NCBI RefSeq assembly: GCF_017948455.1 | Contig: NZ_JAFFSU010000001.1 | Span: 806,001-870,000, forward strand | Direction of reading: 5' to 3' | DNA: 64,000 bases | From: Streptomyces sp. GESEQ-4 | GTDB taxonomy: Bacteria; Actinomycetota; Actinomycetes; Streptomycetales; Streptomycetaceae | In this document: piece by piece, positions 1-9,104 of the stretch | How the letters are laid out: every line of letters begins with the position of its first letter | Position numbering within the stretch: the first letter of the stretch is position 1 | Translations under genes and position numbers: made by a program | Notes under the pieces: generated by a model | Database searches by the model: none | What the model saw: only the letters and a program-made list of their open reading frames with translations | What the model was told of the DNA's origin: nothing

Positions 1-166
1 GGTCGTCGTCATGGCGGCGGGCCCCGGGCGCATCCACCGCGTCATCGATGTGGACCTGCCCTATCCGCGTACGGAGGAGATCCGGCTGTCCGCCGAGTTC
101 CGCCGCATCCGCAACGAAGTCTGGACGTCCGTCTATCACCAGGACGAAGCCGCCTCGGCCGCATAA
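1..166 (+). CDS. ABC transporter ATP-binding protein, C-terminal fragment (sulfonate/nitrate/taurine type)
   Basis: Only the last 54 codons are inside the window (frame begins at base 2, TAA at 164-166). The fragment reads like the tail of SsuB/TauB/NrtD-type ATPases, with a GPGRI stretch, the VDLPYPR segment and a final helix around EFRRIRNEVW. In this family the ATPase energises uptake of sulfonates, sulfate esters, nitrate or similar small anions. The next gene is a matching substrate-binding lipoprotein 66 bases downstream, and a sulfatase follows, so a sulfate-ester or sulfonate importer is the likely role. The Walker motifs are outside the window. Confidence 0.75.
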   Translation, partial: VVVMAAGPGRIHRVIDVDLPYPRTEEIRLSAEFRRIRNEVWTSVYHQDEAASAA

Positions 167-232
167 CCGCCGGTCGGCTTTCCGTTCCCCACCCTTTACT
201 GCCTCGTACTGCACCGAGAGGATCCACCCACC

Positions 233-1219
233 ATGTCCCGAAGCACGGTCAGGCACGCCCTCAGGACACTGCCCGCCGTAGTCATGCTATCGCTGTCCGT
301 GAGTGCGTGTTCCGGGAGCGGCTCCGGCGACGACTCCACGGTCAAGTTCGGCTACATCGGCGACTACAACGGGGCCAGCCTGCTGGCGATAGCCGAGGAG
401 CAGGGCCTGTGGAAGGAGGCCGGACTGACGGCGGAGGTGAAGGCGTTCAACAACGGTCCGGTGCAGATCCAGGCGCTCGGTGCCGGCGACCTGGACTACG
501 GCTACATCGGCCCCGGCGCCGTGTGGTTGCCTGCTTCCGGCCAGTCCAAGATCATCGCCATCAATACGCTCACGTACGCGGACCGGGTCATAGGCCAGCC
601 CGGGATGGAGTCCATGAAGGACCTCAAGGGCAAGCGGATCGGCGTGCCCGAGGGCACCTCCGGCGACATGATCCTCAACATCGCGCTGGAGGAGGCCGGG
701 ATGACCGACAAGGACATCTCCAAGGTCAACATGGATCCGTCCACGATCGTCTCCGCCTTCTCGTCCGGGCAGATCGACGGCGCCGGCTTCTTCTATCCGG
801 CCATCGACACCATCAAGCAGAAGGTGCCGGACCTGGTGGAGGTCGCCAGCACCAAGGACACCGGGGACTCCTTCCCCACCGCGTTCGTCGCCGGCAACAA
901 GGTGCCCGAGGAGAAGAACAGCAAGGTGGTCAAGGTCCTTCAGCAGGCCAACGACTGGCGTCAGGAGCACCCCGAGGAGACCATCGCGCTCACCGCGAAG
1001 ATGCTCGAGGTCTCCGAGGCCCAGACGAAGGCCGACGCCTCCCACGTCGAGACCCTCTCCACCGCGGACCTGGTCGCCAAGTCGGAGAGCGGTGAAGTGG
1101 ACAAGTGGCTGAAGACACTTGGCGACTTCTTCGTACGCAACAAGCAGTTGGACGAGAACCCCGATCCGGCCGAGTACTACGCGGGCGAGCTCTACGAGAA
1201 GGCGCAAAGCGGCGAGTAG
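233..1219 (+). CDS. ABC transporter substrate-binding lipoprotein (SsuA/TauA/NMT1-like)
   Basis: 328-residue exported lipoprotein. It has a basic N-terminus, a hydrophobic stretch and a lipobox LSVSAC ending at Cys26, so it should be anchored outside the membrane. The body begins with the family opening VKFGYIGDYNGASLLAIAEE and contains GAGDLDYGYIG and the hinge-like KGKRIGVPEGTSGD, typical of the aliphatic sulfonate/taurine/nitrate binding-protein superfamily. The ATG at 233 is preceded by GAGAGGAT. It follows the ATPase fragment and precedes a sulfatase and its activating enzyme, so the inferred ligand is a sulfate ester or another organosulfur compound. The ligand itself cannot be read from sequence. 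Confidence 0.85.
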   Translation: MSRSTVRHALRTLPAVVMLSLSVSACSGSGSGDDSTVKFGYIGDYNGASLLAIAEEQGLWKEAGLTAEVKAFNNGPVQIQALGAGDLDYGYIGPGAVWLPASGQSKIIAINTLTYADRVIGQPGMESMKDLKGKRIGVPEGTSGDMILNIALEEAGMTDKDISKVNMDPSTIVSAFSSGQIDGAGFFYPAIDTIKQKVPDLVEVASTKDTGDSFPTAFVAGNKVPEEKNSKVVKVLQQANDWRQEHPEETIALTAKMLEVSEAQTKADASHVETLSTADLVAKSESGEVDKWLKTLGDFFVRNKQLDENPDPAEYYAGELYEKAQSGE

Positions 1220-1295
1220 GGCGGGCTCCTGCACCGTCCCGACCCGCCCGCGAGGCAACGCGAGTACGCCTCGTACGACCCGAAAGGCAGCAGTC

Positions 1296-2792
1296 TTGCG
1301 CCACAACATGCTCTTCCTCATGACCGACCAGCATCGCGTCGACACCCTCGGTGCCTACGGCAACCCGCACGTACGCACCCCCAACCTGGACCGGCTCGCC
1401 GCGCAGGGCACCCGCTTCGACAGCTGCTACACACCGACCGCCATCTGCACTCCGGCCCGGGCCAGCCTGCTCACCGGCGCGGCCCCCTTCAGACACAAGC
1501 TGCTCGCCAACTACGAGCGCAACGTAGGGTACTTGGAGGACCTGGCCGACGGCCAGTTCACCTTCGCCGAGCAACTGCGCAGCGAGGGCTACAACCTGGG
1601 CCTCCTCGGCAAGTGGCACGGCGGCGTCCGGCGCACCGCCGCCGACTACGGCTTCCAGGGCCCCGACCTCGTCGGCTGGCACAACCCCGTCGATCACCCC
1701 GACTACCTGGCCTACCTCAAGGAGAACGGCCTGCCCGGCTACGCCATCAGCGACCGGATGCGCGGCACGACCCCCAACGGCAGCCCCGGCAACCTCCTCG
1801 CGGCCCGGCTGCACCAGCCCGTCGAGGCCACCTTCGAGTACTACTTGGCGACCCGCACCATCGAGATGCTCCACCGCTTCGCCGGGAACGAGCAGGCCGG
1901 GGAGGGCGTCCCGTTCTTCCTCGCCACCCACTTCTTCGGCCCGCACCTGCCGTACATCCTCCCCGACGAGTACTTCGACCTGTACGACCCGGACCTGGTG
2001 GAGCTGCCCGCCTCCATCGGCGAGACCTTCGCGGGCAAACCACCCGTGCAGAGCAACTACAGCAAGCTGTGGGCGTTCGACACCATGCCGATCGAGGACA
2101 GCCGCAAACTCATCGCCGTCTACTGGGGGTACGTCACGCTCATCGACGAGCAGATCGGCCGCATCCTCGACGCCGTACGGGAGCTGGGCCTGGACGAGCG
2201 CACCGCGGTGTGCTTCACCGCCGACCACGGCGAGTTCACCGGCGCCCACCGGCTGCACGACAAGGGCCCCGCCATGTACGAGGACATCTACCGCATCCCC
2301 GGGCTGCTGCGGGTGCCGGGCGCCGTACCCGGCCAGGTGCGCGAGGAGTTCGTCTCCCTCACCGACTACACGGCCACCATCCTGGAACTCGCCGGCAGCG
2401 ACCCCGCCCCGGCCGTCGACAGCCGCAGCCTGCTGCCCCTCGCCCGCGGCGAACGACCGGCCTGGGACGAGCACCATCTGGCCGAGTACCACGGCCACCA
2501 CTTCCCCTACCCGCAGCGAATGCTCCGCACCCGGCGCTACAAGCTGGTCGTCAACCCCGAGTCGCACAACGAGCTGTACGACCTGCAGACCGACCCGGAC
2601 GAGCTCCTCAACCGCTACGACCACCCCGAACTCCGGGACATACGCACACAGTTGATGCACCGCCTGTACCGCTTGCTACGGGACCGCGGCGACAACTTCT
2701 TCCACTGGATGACACCCATGTACGACGTGCCGACCGACCACGACACAACCCTGTCGTCGTTCGAGACCGAGAAGGCCGGCGGCGCGGGATGA
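1296..2792 (+). CDS. Type I (formylglycine) sulfatase
   Basis: About 498 residues, alkaline-phosphatase superfamily. Near the N-terminus FLMTDQHR supplies the first metal ligands (Asp11, Gln12), followed by the PNLDRLAAQG signature and the CTPAR active-site motif at Cys51, which is converted to formylglycine. The second metal cluster is FTADHGEF (Asp310, His311). The C-terminal YKLVVNPESHNELYDL and DPDEL are typical of choline- and aryl-sulfatase-like enzymes. No signal peptide is seen, so it is probably cytoplasmic. I chose TTG 1296, which has AAAGG 8 bases upstream; ATG 1308 is the alternative. The stop overlaps the next start (ATGA), coupling it to its activating enzyme. The sulfate ester hydrolysed is unknown. 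Confidence 0.88.
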   Translation: MRHNMLFLMTDQHRVDTLGAYGNPHVRTPNLDRLAAQGTRFDSCYTPTAICTPARASLLTGAAPFRHKLLANYERNVGYLEDLADGQFTFAEQLRSEGYNLGLLGKWHGGVRRTAADYGFQGPDLVGWHNPVDHPDYLAYLKENGLPGYAISDRMRGTTPNGSPGNLLAARLHQPVEATFEYYLATRTIEMLHRFAGNEQAGEGVPFFLATHFFGPHLPYILPDEYFDLYDPDLVELPASIGETFAGKPPVQSNYSKLWAFDTMPIEDSRKLIAVYWGYVTLIDEQIGRILDAVRELGLDERTAVCFTADHGEFTGAHRLHDKGPAMYEDIYRIPGLLRVPGAVPGQVREEFVSLTDYTATILELAGSDPAPAVDSRSLLPLARGERPAWDEHHLAEYHGHHFPYPQRMLRTRRYKLVVNPESHNELYDLQTDPDELLNRYDHPELRDIRTQLMHRLYRLLRDRGDNFFHWMTPMYDVPTDHDTTLSSFETEKAGGAG

Positions 2793-3790
2793 GCAGCACA
2801 CCGAGCGCGAGCCGGGCCCATCCCTCCTGCTGCGCCCCCTCCCGCGCCGGCGCCGATGCCGCCGGCGCGGGGCCGGTCGCCCTCGTGCCGACGCCACCCA
2901 CCGCACGCACGCGGCCGCCCGGCCACGACACCCGCGTCACCCTGCCCGGCGGAACCTTCCGTATGGGCACCGAGGACGCGGACGCCAACCCCGGCGACCG
3001 GGAGGGCCCCATCCGTGAGGTGGCCGTGGACGCGTTCGCCATCGACGCCTACGCCGTCACCACCGCCCGCTTCGCCGCCTTCGTCGCGGACACCGGGCAC
3101 CGCACCGAGGCCGAGCGCCACGGCTGGAGCTACGTCTTCGCCCGCTTCCTGCCGGGCGACTTGAGACGCATCTCCCCCCGCCCCGACGCCACCCCGTGGT
3201 GGTGCGGCGTGCGGGGAGCCACCTGGCGCACCCCGGAGGGACCCGGCAGCGACCTCGAAGGGCGCTGGGATCATCCCGTCACCCACGTCGGCTGGTCCGA
3301 TGCCAAGGCGTTCGCCGAGTGGGCCGGCGGACGGCTGCCCACCGAAACCGAATGGGAGTACGCCGCCCGCGGCGGCCTCGACCAGGCCCGCTACCCATGG
3401 GGCGACGAACTCACCCCCGACGGCGAGCATCGCTGCAACATCTGGCAGGGCACCTTCCCCACCAAGAACACCGCCGAGGACGGCTACACCGGCACCGCGC
3501 CCGTCCACGCCTTCCCGCCGAACGCATACGGGCTCTACAACGTTTGCGGAAACGTGTGGGAGTGGTGCGCCGACCCGTGGGACACCGAGTCCCCGGAGCT
3601 GAGGGTCATGCGCGGAGGCTCGTACCTGTGCCACGACTCGTACTGCAATCGCTACCGCGTCGCCGCCCGCACGGCCAACACCGCCGACAGCACGACGGGC
3701 AACCTCGGCTTCCGGGTCGCCTTCTCGGACAGCGCGCGCATGCGGAGCAACACTGGGATCCTGAGGAGGAGAGAGCTGCCCATGACCTGA
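2789..3790 (+). CDS. Formylglycine-generating enzyme (sulfatase-modifying factor, SUMF1 family)
   Basis: 333 residues. Copper-dependent FGE oxidises the sulfatase active-site Cys in a CxPxR context to formylglycine. After a low-complexity 45-residue N-terminus the FGE-sulfatase domain begins at LPGGTFRMGTED. It continues through HPVTHVGWSDAKAFAEWAGG, RLPTETEWEYAARGG and NVWEWCADPW, and ends with the catalytic pair C281-HDSY-C286, then NRYRVAAR and GNLGFRVA. The C-x4-C spacing matches characterised Streptomyces FGE. The start overlaps the sulfatase stop by 4 bases, so enzyme and substrate are translated together. It is followed 6 bases later by a LuxR regulator. Confidence 0.93.
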   Translation: MSSTPSASRAHPSCCAPSRAGADAAGAGPVALVPTPPTARTRPPGHDTRVTLPGGTFRMGTEDADANPGDREGPIREVAVDAFAIDAYAVTTARFAAFVADTGHRTEAERHGWSYVFARFLPGDLRRISPRPDATPWWCGVRGATWRTPEGPGSDLEGRWDHPVTHVGWSDAKAFAEWAGGRLPTETEWEYAARGGLDQARYPWGDELTPDGEHRCNIWQGTFPTKNTAEDGYTGTAPVHAFPPNAYGLYNVCGNVWEWCADPWDTESPELRVMRGGSYLCHDSYCNRYRVAARTANTADSTTGNLGFRVAFSDSARMRSNTGILRRRELPMT

Positions 3791-3796
3791 CGGACC

Positions 3797-6466
3797 GTGG
3801 GGGTGACCGACGTGTCCGGCACCGAGGACGAAGGGGCGGGACCGGCCACTCCCTGCGCCGATCCGCTGGGAGATCCCTTCCTGGCCGCGAGTTTCGCCGT
3901 GCCTGCGCGGCCGGCCACCTTTCTCCGGCGGGACAGGCTGGTCCGGCATCTCGACCAGGCTCTCCTGACGCCGTTGACGATGGTCAACGGAGCCGCCGGC
4001 GCGGGCAAGACGCTGCTGGTCGCCGACTGGGCCACGGGGCTGGACCGGCCTGTCGCCTGGCTCACCACCGACGCGGTGGACCAGGGTCCCGGGATGTTCT
4101 GGGCGTATCTGACGCAGGCCCTGCACGCCTCCGGCACCGCGGTACCCGCGTCGGTCGGCCGGCCCTCGGACGCGCACCACGTGGACCACACGCTGCTGGC
4201 CCGTCTCGCCGCCGATCTGAGCACCCGCGACCGTCCTGTGATCGTCGTGCTCGACGAGTACGACCGTGTGTCAGCGCCGGAGATCGCCGATCAGCTGGAA
4301 TTCGTCCTGCACCACGCGGGTGCGGGCCTGCGTCTGATCCTGGTCACCCGCACCGAACCGCTGCTCCCCCTGCACCGCTACCGGGCCGTCGGCGCCATGA
4401 CGGAGATCAGGGGAGCGGAGCTCGCCTTCACTCCCGAGGAAGCGGCGACGCTGGTGGCCCGGCACGGCTTGCGCCTCGGCGTCAGCGCGGTGCGCGCGCT
4501 CGTCGAGCGCACCCGGGGCTGGGCCGCCGGGCTGCGCCTGTGCGCTCTGGCCGCGCTCGACAGCCCGGACCCCGAGCTCTACCTGAAGGAGTTCGAGGCG
4601 GACCGCAGCGCGGTGGCCGACTTCCTGCTGGCGGAGGTGCTCAAGCGGCAGAGCGCACCGACGCAGGACCTGCTGCTGCGGGTCAGCGTCCTGGAGCGCT
4701 TCTGCCCCGACCTGGCGAACGCGCTGACGGGGCGCACCGATGCCGAGCCGCTGCTGGCCGGGCTGCACCGCGCGAACGCGTTCGTCGAGCACCTCGGGCA
4801 CGCCTGGTACCGCCTCCACCCGCTGTTCGGGGAGATCCTGCGCGCACACCTGCGGGAACGTGCTCCCGGACTGGAGCCCGAACTCCATCGGCGAGCGGCA
4901 CGGTGGCTGCGGCACTCCGGGTTCCTCTCGGAGATGCTCGCGCACGGCATGGCCGCCGGCGACTGGGAGTTCACCGCCAACGCCCTGGTCGAGGAACTCG
5001 CGATCGGCCAGCTCTTCACGGGCCCGCGCTCCGCCGACCTGGCCGAGCTGGTCTCCCGGACGGGCCCCGAGGCCGAGAGCCCGGCCATGAGCCTGGTCCG
5101 CGCGGCCCGTGAGCTGTCCCGGAGCGACCTCGACCGTGGCCTGCCCCATCTGCGCCACGCCGAGGAAAGCCTGGCCGCGGACGACGCCCCCGGAGCCGCG
5201 GCGGCCCGGCTGAGCTGGGCCCTGCTGGAAGTCCTGGCGGCCCGGCTGACCGGATCGCCGGGACGTGCGGAGCAGGCCGCGGAAGCGGCCCGGCACCTGC
5301 GCACGGAGGTCCCCGAGCACCTTCTGGACAAGCATCCCGAGCTCAACGCGCTCACGCAGACCCATCTGGGCTCGGCACGGCTGTGGGCCGGACGCTTCGA
5401 GGACGCACGAGCCGCCCTGTCCCCGGTGGCCGGCACCACCGGTGGAGCGGCCACGGCCCTCCCGCGCGAGGAGTCCCTGGGACACCTGGCGTTGATCGAC
5501 TACCTGAACGGCTGGCCCGGCAGGGCGGAGCGCAAGGCCCTGGCGGCGATGAGCGAGACGGAACGGCTCAGCCGGGACCCCCCGTCCGGCTCCGGCATCG
5601 ATCGGATGGTCCTTGCCGCGGTGGCCGTGGACCGCAACGAGCTCGCGCAGGCCCAGTCCCTCCTCGACGCCGCGGCAGACTCGCCTCCCGCGCTGCGGGA
5701 CCCGGTGACCGAGGCGGGCCGGATGATCGCCACAGCGCGGCTGCTGCTGGCCCGCGGCCACCCACGGGCCGCCCTGGAAGCGGCGGAACCGGCGGTCCCG
5801 GCGGATGTCGTCTCACCCTGGGCGGAGGGCCAGACGGCGCTCGTCGCCTCAGCCGTACACCTGGCCGAAGGCCGACCGGAAGCCGCCGCCAGGATCCTGC
5901 GGGCGGTGCCCCACAGCCACCCGGCGTGCACCGTCGGGGCCGCGCGGGCCGAACTCGCCGCGGGGCGACCGGACGTGGCGATGGACCTGCTCGACGGTGC
6001 GCGCCCTGAGGGCCGCGCCGGCCCCGCGGTGACCGTCCGGGCCGCGCTGCTGAGGGCGCAGGCCGCCGACGGCGCGGGGGACTCCGCCACCGCGCGCAGA
6101 CACGTCGGCCAGGCCCTCCTCGAGGCCCGGCGAGAGCGGCTGCGGCGCCCCTTCCTCGAAGCCGGACCCTGGCTGCGGCCCCTGCTGAGCACGGAACCCC
6201 TGCGCGGGCTGGGCGCCGGCTGGCTCACCCCAGGCCCCTCATCCGCCCAGGCGCAGCCGTGGGCGCCGGTCGTGGAGGAGCTGAGCGGACGCGAGCGCGA
6301 TGTCCTGCGACGGCTGGCCCAGATGATGTCGACCGAGGAGATCGCCGCTGATCTGTACGTGTCGGTGAACACCGTGAAAACGCACCTCAAGAGCGTCTAC
6401 CGCAAGCTCGCGGTGAACCGGCGCAACGACGCGGTCCGCCGGGCCCGCGAGTTGCGGCTGCTGTGA
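3797..6466 (+). CDS. LuxR-family transcriptional regulator, large ATP-binding (LAL/MalT-like) type
   Basis: 889 residues. An N-terminal P-loop ATPase has Walker A GAAGAGKT at residues about 65-72 and a Walker B-like VIVVLDEYD. A long helical TPR-like middle follows. The C-terminal LuxR helix-turn-helix runs from LSGRERDVL through IAADLYVSVNTVKTHLKSVY. Family members bind an inducer through the ATPase/TPR part and activate adjacent genes. GTG 3797 starts 6 bases after the FGE stop; GTG 3803 and 3812 are alternatives. Its position suggests control of the sulfatase/transport operon or of the downstream MFS gene; this is inference. Confidence 0.9.
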   Translation: MGVTDVSGTEDEGAGPATPCADPLGDPFLAASFAVPARPATFLRRDRLVRHLDQALLTPLTMVNGAAGAGKTLLVADWATGLDRPVAWLTTDAVDQGPGMFWAYLTQALHASGTAVPASVGRPSDAHHVDHTLLARLAADLSTRDRPVIVVLDEYDRVSAPEIADQLEFVLHHAGAGLRLILVTRTEPLLPLHRYRAVGAMTEIRGAELAFTPEEAATLVARHGLRLGVSAVRALVERTRGWAAGLRLCALAALDSPDPELYLKEFEADRSAVADFLLAEVLKRQSAPTQDLLLRVSVLERFCPDLANALTGRTDAEPLLAGLHRANAFVEHLGHAWYRLHPLFGEILRAHLRERAPGLEPELHRRAARWLRHSGFLSEMLAHGMAAGDWEFTANALVEELAIGQLFTGPRSADLAELVSRTGPEAESPAMSLVRAARELSRSDLDRGLPHLRHAEESLAADDAPGAAAARLSWALLEVLAARLTGSPGRAEQAAEAARHLRTEVPEHLLDKHPELNALTQTHLGSARLWAGRFEDARAALSPVAGTTGGAATALPREESLGHLALIDYLNGWPGRAERKALAAMSETERLSRDPPSGSGIDRMVLAAVAVDRNELAQAQSLLDAAADSPPALRDPVTEAGRMIATARLLLARGHPRAALEAAEPAVPADVVSPWAEGQTALVASAVHLAEGRPEAAARILRAVPHSHPACTVGAARAELAAGRPDVAMDLLDGARPEGRAGPAVTVRAALLRAQAADGAGDSATARRHVGQALLEARRERLRRPFLEAGPWLRPLLSTEPLRGLGAGWLTPGPSSAQAQPWAPVVEELSGRERDVLRRLAQMMSTEEIAADLYVSVNTVKTHLKSVYRKLAVNRRNDAVRRARELRLL

Positions 6467-6610
6467 CCGCACACCGAGGAGCGGCTCGCCCGTGACGGGT
6501 GAGGCGCCCGGCGGTCGGTTCGGCTGCCATGGAATCGGCGGCAGGCCCAGACCGGCCGCTGCCCGGCCGATTCCGCCGGCATCCCGGGCCGACTCGGCGA
6601 GGGAGACACC

Positions 6611-8227
6611 GTGAACCACTGGCGGGCTCTGATCGTCCTGGGTACCGCCCAGTTCCTGATGGTCCTGGACACCTCCGTCATGAACGTGTCCATCAGCCAA
6701 CTGGTCGAGGACTTCGACACCGAGGTCACCGCCATCCAGGCCGTCATCACGCTGTACGCGCTGGTCATGGCGGCGTTCATGATCGTCGGCGGCAGACTCG
6801 GAGACATCTTCGGACGACGTCGCCTGTTCTTCCTCGGCCTCGTCGTCTACGGCACCGGATCGGCCCTGACCGCCGTCGCGCCCACCCTGTGGGTGCTCAC
6901 GCTGGGCTGGTCGGTCATCGAAGGACTCGGCGCCGCGATGGTGCTGCCCGCCATGGTGGCCCTCGTCGCCGAGTCCTACCGGGGCAGGGACCGGGCCGTG
7001 GCCTACGGCGTCATCGGCGGACTGGCCGGCGCGGGGATCGCGGTCGGCCCGCTGCTCGGCGGCTGGGTGACGACGTATCTCACCTGGCGGCTGGTCTTCG
7101 CCGGCGAGGTCGTGGTCGTCGCGGCCATGCTGTGCTTCCGCCGGGTGATCACCCAAGCGCCCCGGACCGGTCCGCGCACCCGGCTGGACGGGGTCGGCGC
7201 CGCGCTGTCGGCGGCCGGGCTGGCGCTGGGCGTGCTCGGGGTGCTGCAGAGCGGCTCATGGGGATGGGTGCAGCCCCGCAACCCGCCTTTCACCGTGCTG
7301 GGATTCGCGCCGACGCTGTTCGTCATCGGCGCCGGAGCGGCCGTACTCGCCGTCTTCGCCCACTGGGAGCGGCGACGCGAGGCGCACGGCACCGAACCGC
7401 TGGTGCATCTGGCTCTGCTGCGCAAGCCCGCGCTGCGGGCCGGCCTGATGTCGTTGCTGAGCCAGAACCTCATCCTGCTGGGACTGTTCTTCGCCATCCC
7501 GCTGTATCTGCAGGTGGTTCAGGGATTCGACGCCTTCGAGACGGGTCTGCGGCTGCTGCCGGTGTCCGCCACCATGCTCGCGGCCTCCCTGATCGCCGCG
7601 CGGCTGGGGCGGCTGGCGGGACCGCGCCGGGTGGTCCGGCTGGCCCTGGTGACCCTCGCCGCGGCCATCGTGTGGCTGCTGGCCACCATCGATCCGGTCA
7701 TCGACGACGCACAGTTCGCCGGGGCGATGGCGCTGCTCGGCGTGGGCATGGGTCTGCTCGCCTCGCAGCTGGGCAACGTCGTTCAGTCCAGCGTCGGCGA
7801 GGAGGAACGCAGCGAGGCCGGCGGACTGCAGTTCACCGCCCAGCAGTTGGGCTCCGCGCTGGGCACCGCGCTCATCGGATCGCTGCTCATCGGAGCCCTG
7901 GCGCACGCCTTCACCGCGCAGGTGGAGAACGACCCGCGGCTGTCGGAGGAGGCACGCCAGCAGACCGGCATCGCCCTCAACGCCGGCATCACCTTCGTCC
8001 CGACCGAGCAGGCGCGCTCGGCCGCCGAACGCGCCGGGCTGCCACCGTCCGAGGTCGACGCCCTCGTGGAGTCCTACGCGTCGGCTCAACTCGACGGCCT
8101 GAAAGCGGCGATCCTCGCCACCGGGGGCATCACCCTCGCGAGCTTCCTCGTCACGCGGCATCTCCCGACCCGGACCGGGCGGCCGGAGAAGGCGGCACCG
8201 GCCGACGCGACGGGCCCGTCCCGCTGA
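6611..8227 (+). CDS. MFS drug efflux transporter, DHA2 (EmrB/QacA) family
   Basis: 538 residues, strongly hydrophobic, with the 14-helix family layout. The first helix contains FLMVLDTSVMNVSI (motif D1). The loop between helices 2 and 3 has GGRLGDIFGRRR (motif A), and helix 5 has GIAVGPLLGGW (motif C, the antiporter motif). It likely exports a drug-like or toxic metabolite by proton antiport. It follows the LuxR regulator by 144 bases in which I see no strong hairpin. A small membrane protein gene follows 15 bases later and may be cotranscribed. The substrate cannot be assigned. Confidence 0.88.
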   Translation: MNHWRALIVLGTAQFLMVLDTSVMNVSISQLVEDFDTEVTAIQAVITLYALVMAAFMIVGGRLGDIFGRRRLFFLGLVVYGTGSALTAVAPTLWVLTLGWSVIEGLGAAMVLPAMVALVAESYRGRDRAVAYGVIGGLAGAGIAVGPLLGGWVTTYLTWRLVFAGEVVVVAAMLCFRRVITQAPRTGPRTRLDGVGAALSAAGLALGVLGVLQSGSWGWVQPRNPPFTVLGFAPTLFVIGAGAAVLAVFAHWERRREAHGTEPLVHLALLRKPALRAGLMSLLSQNLILLGLFFAIPLYLQVVQGFDAFETGLRLLPVSATMLAASLIAARLGRLAGPRRVVRLALVTLAAAIVWLLATIDPVIDDAQFAGAMALLGVGMGLLASQLGNVVQSSVGEEERSEAGGLQFTAQQLGSALGTALIGSLLIGALAHAFTAQVENDPRLSEEARQQTGIALNAGITFVPTEQARSAAERAGLPPSEVDALVESYASAQLDGLKAAILATGGITLASFLVTRHLPTRTGRPEKAAPADATGPSR

Positions 8228-8242
8228 CTCGAGGAGGCCGCG

Positions 8243-8758
8243 ATGTCCAGGACCGGGCATGTCGCGCAGAGCGCTGCCGAGCGCCGGGCCCGCGCCGACT
8301 ACACCGGCGGCGTCTACGGCTCGATGCTCGCCGCCTCAGTGGTCGTCGGGGCCGGCGGCACCCTGGACCACTTTCCCCGCGTGGAACTGGTGCTGCTGCT
8401 GTTGCTCACCGGGGTGGCGTTCTGGATCGCGCACGTGCACGCCCAGCTCTTCGGTGCCCGTCTGGCACAGCGGCGGTTGAACCGCCGTACCGTGCTGGAG
8501 GTGTGCCGTGAGGAGTGGCCGATCGTCAACGCCGCCATCCCGCCCGCCACCGCCGTGGCCATCAGCCCTCTGCTCGGCCTCGATGTTCCGGGTGCGCTCT
8601 GGCTGGCGCTCTTCGTGGCCGTGGCCGGGCAGGTGGGCTGGTCGGTGGCCGCGGCGCGACGGGCCGGTGCCTCCCGGCGGCTGATGGTCACCACCGCCTC
8701 GGTGAATCTGGTGCTCGGTCTGCTGATCATCTCGTTCAAGATCTACCTGACCCACTGA
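8243..8758 (+). CDS. Small integral membrane protein, unknown function
   Basis: 171 residues with about four hydrophobic helices: GSMLAASVVVGAG, VLLLLLTGVAFWIA, a PPATAVAISPLLG to VGWSVAAA stretch, and a C-terminal LVLGLLIISFKIYL. There are no catalytic motifs. The ATG at 8243 is preceded by GAGGAGG-like sequence and lies 15 bases after the MFS stop, so the two are probably cotranscribed. The final codons and stop are duplicated in the DNA as a 19-base tandem repeat (8741-8778). I do not recognise a named family. Confidence 0.75.
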   Translation: MSRTGHVAQSAAERRARADYTGGVYGSMLAASVVVGAGGTLDHFPRVELVLLLLLTGVAFWIAHVHAQLFGARLAQRRLNRRTVLEVCREEWPIVNAAIPPATAVAISPLLGLDVPGALWLALFVAVAGQVGWSVAAARRAGASRRLMVTTASVNLVLGLLIISFKIYLTH

Positions 8759-8778
8759 TATCTACCTGAACCACTGAT
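8741..8778 (+). repeat. 19-bp tandem duplication across a stop codon
   Basis: Two adjacent copies of ATCTACCTGA(C/A)CCACTGAT, at 8741-8759 and 8760-8778, differ by one base. The first copy encodes the last residues and the stop of the membrane protein; the second lies just after it. This looks like a recent small tandem duplication, probably by slippage. Confidence 0.9.
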
Positions 8779-8903
8779 CGGGCGCGGCCGCGACGAAGCC
8801 GTCACTTCACCTGCGGCGGGTGAGGGCGGGCGTCGCGGCGACGCGGACGATCGCAGGTGAGGACGGACTCCGCCCATCCCAGGCCGCCGCGGGAGGGCAG
8901 CTC

Positions 8904-9101
8904 ATGCGCTACGAGATCCGCGTCGAAGGCCATGTGTCTCAGACGCTGGCCAAGGCCTTTCCGGAGCTGGACCATGTGGTGATGGCCGGTCAGACCGTCC
9001 TGTTCGGCCCCGTCGTCGACGAGGCGCAGCTGTACGGTCTGCTGGCCCGCTGCCAGTCGCTGGGGCTGCGGGTCGTGGAGATGCGCCAGTTGCCGGAGTG
9101 A
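8904..9101 (+). CDS. Small conserved hypothetical protein (65 aa)
   Basis: 65 residues starting MRYEIRVEGHVS and ending VVEMRQLPE. ATG 8904 is chosen because GGGAGGG lies about 8 bases upstream; a longer in-frame extension to 8820 has no ribosome site. The protein is soluble and alternates short beta and helical segments, like a small ferredoxin-like fold. I recognise similar short proteins in Streptomyces but know no function. It converges with the DUF2252 gene, whose stop lies 3 bases away. Confidence 0.65.
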   Translation: MRYEIRVEGHVSQTLAKAFPELDHVVMAGQTVLFGPVVDEAQLYGLLARCQSLGLRVVEMRQLPE

Positions 9102-9104
9102 CCC

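Noticed and set aside
1119..1295. In-frame extension of the sulfatase into the binding-protein gene
   Set aside because: It would overlap the preceding gene by 100 bases with no ribosome site; the family starts close to the TTG at 1296.
990..2660. Long minus-strand open frame opposite the sulfatase
   Set aside because: It mirrors the codon bias of the plus-strand gene, contains no recognisable domain and is low-complexity (Val/Gly/Glu runs). High G+C gives many such shadows.
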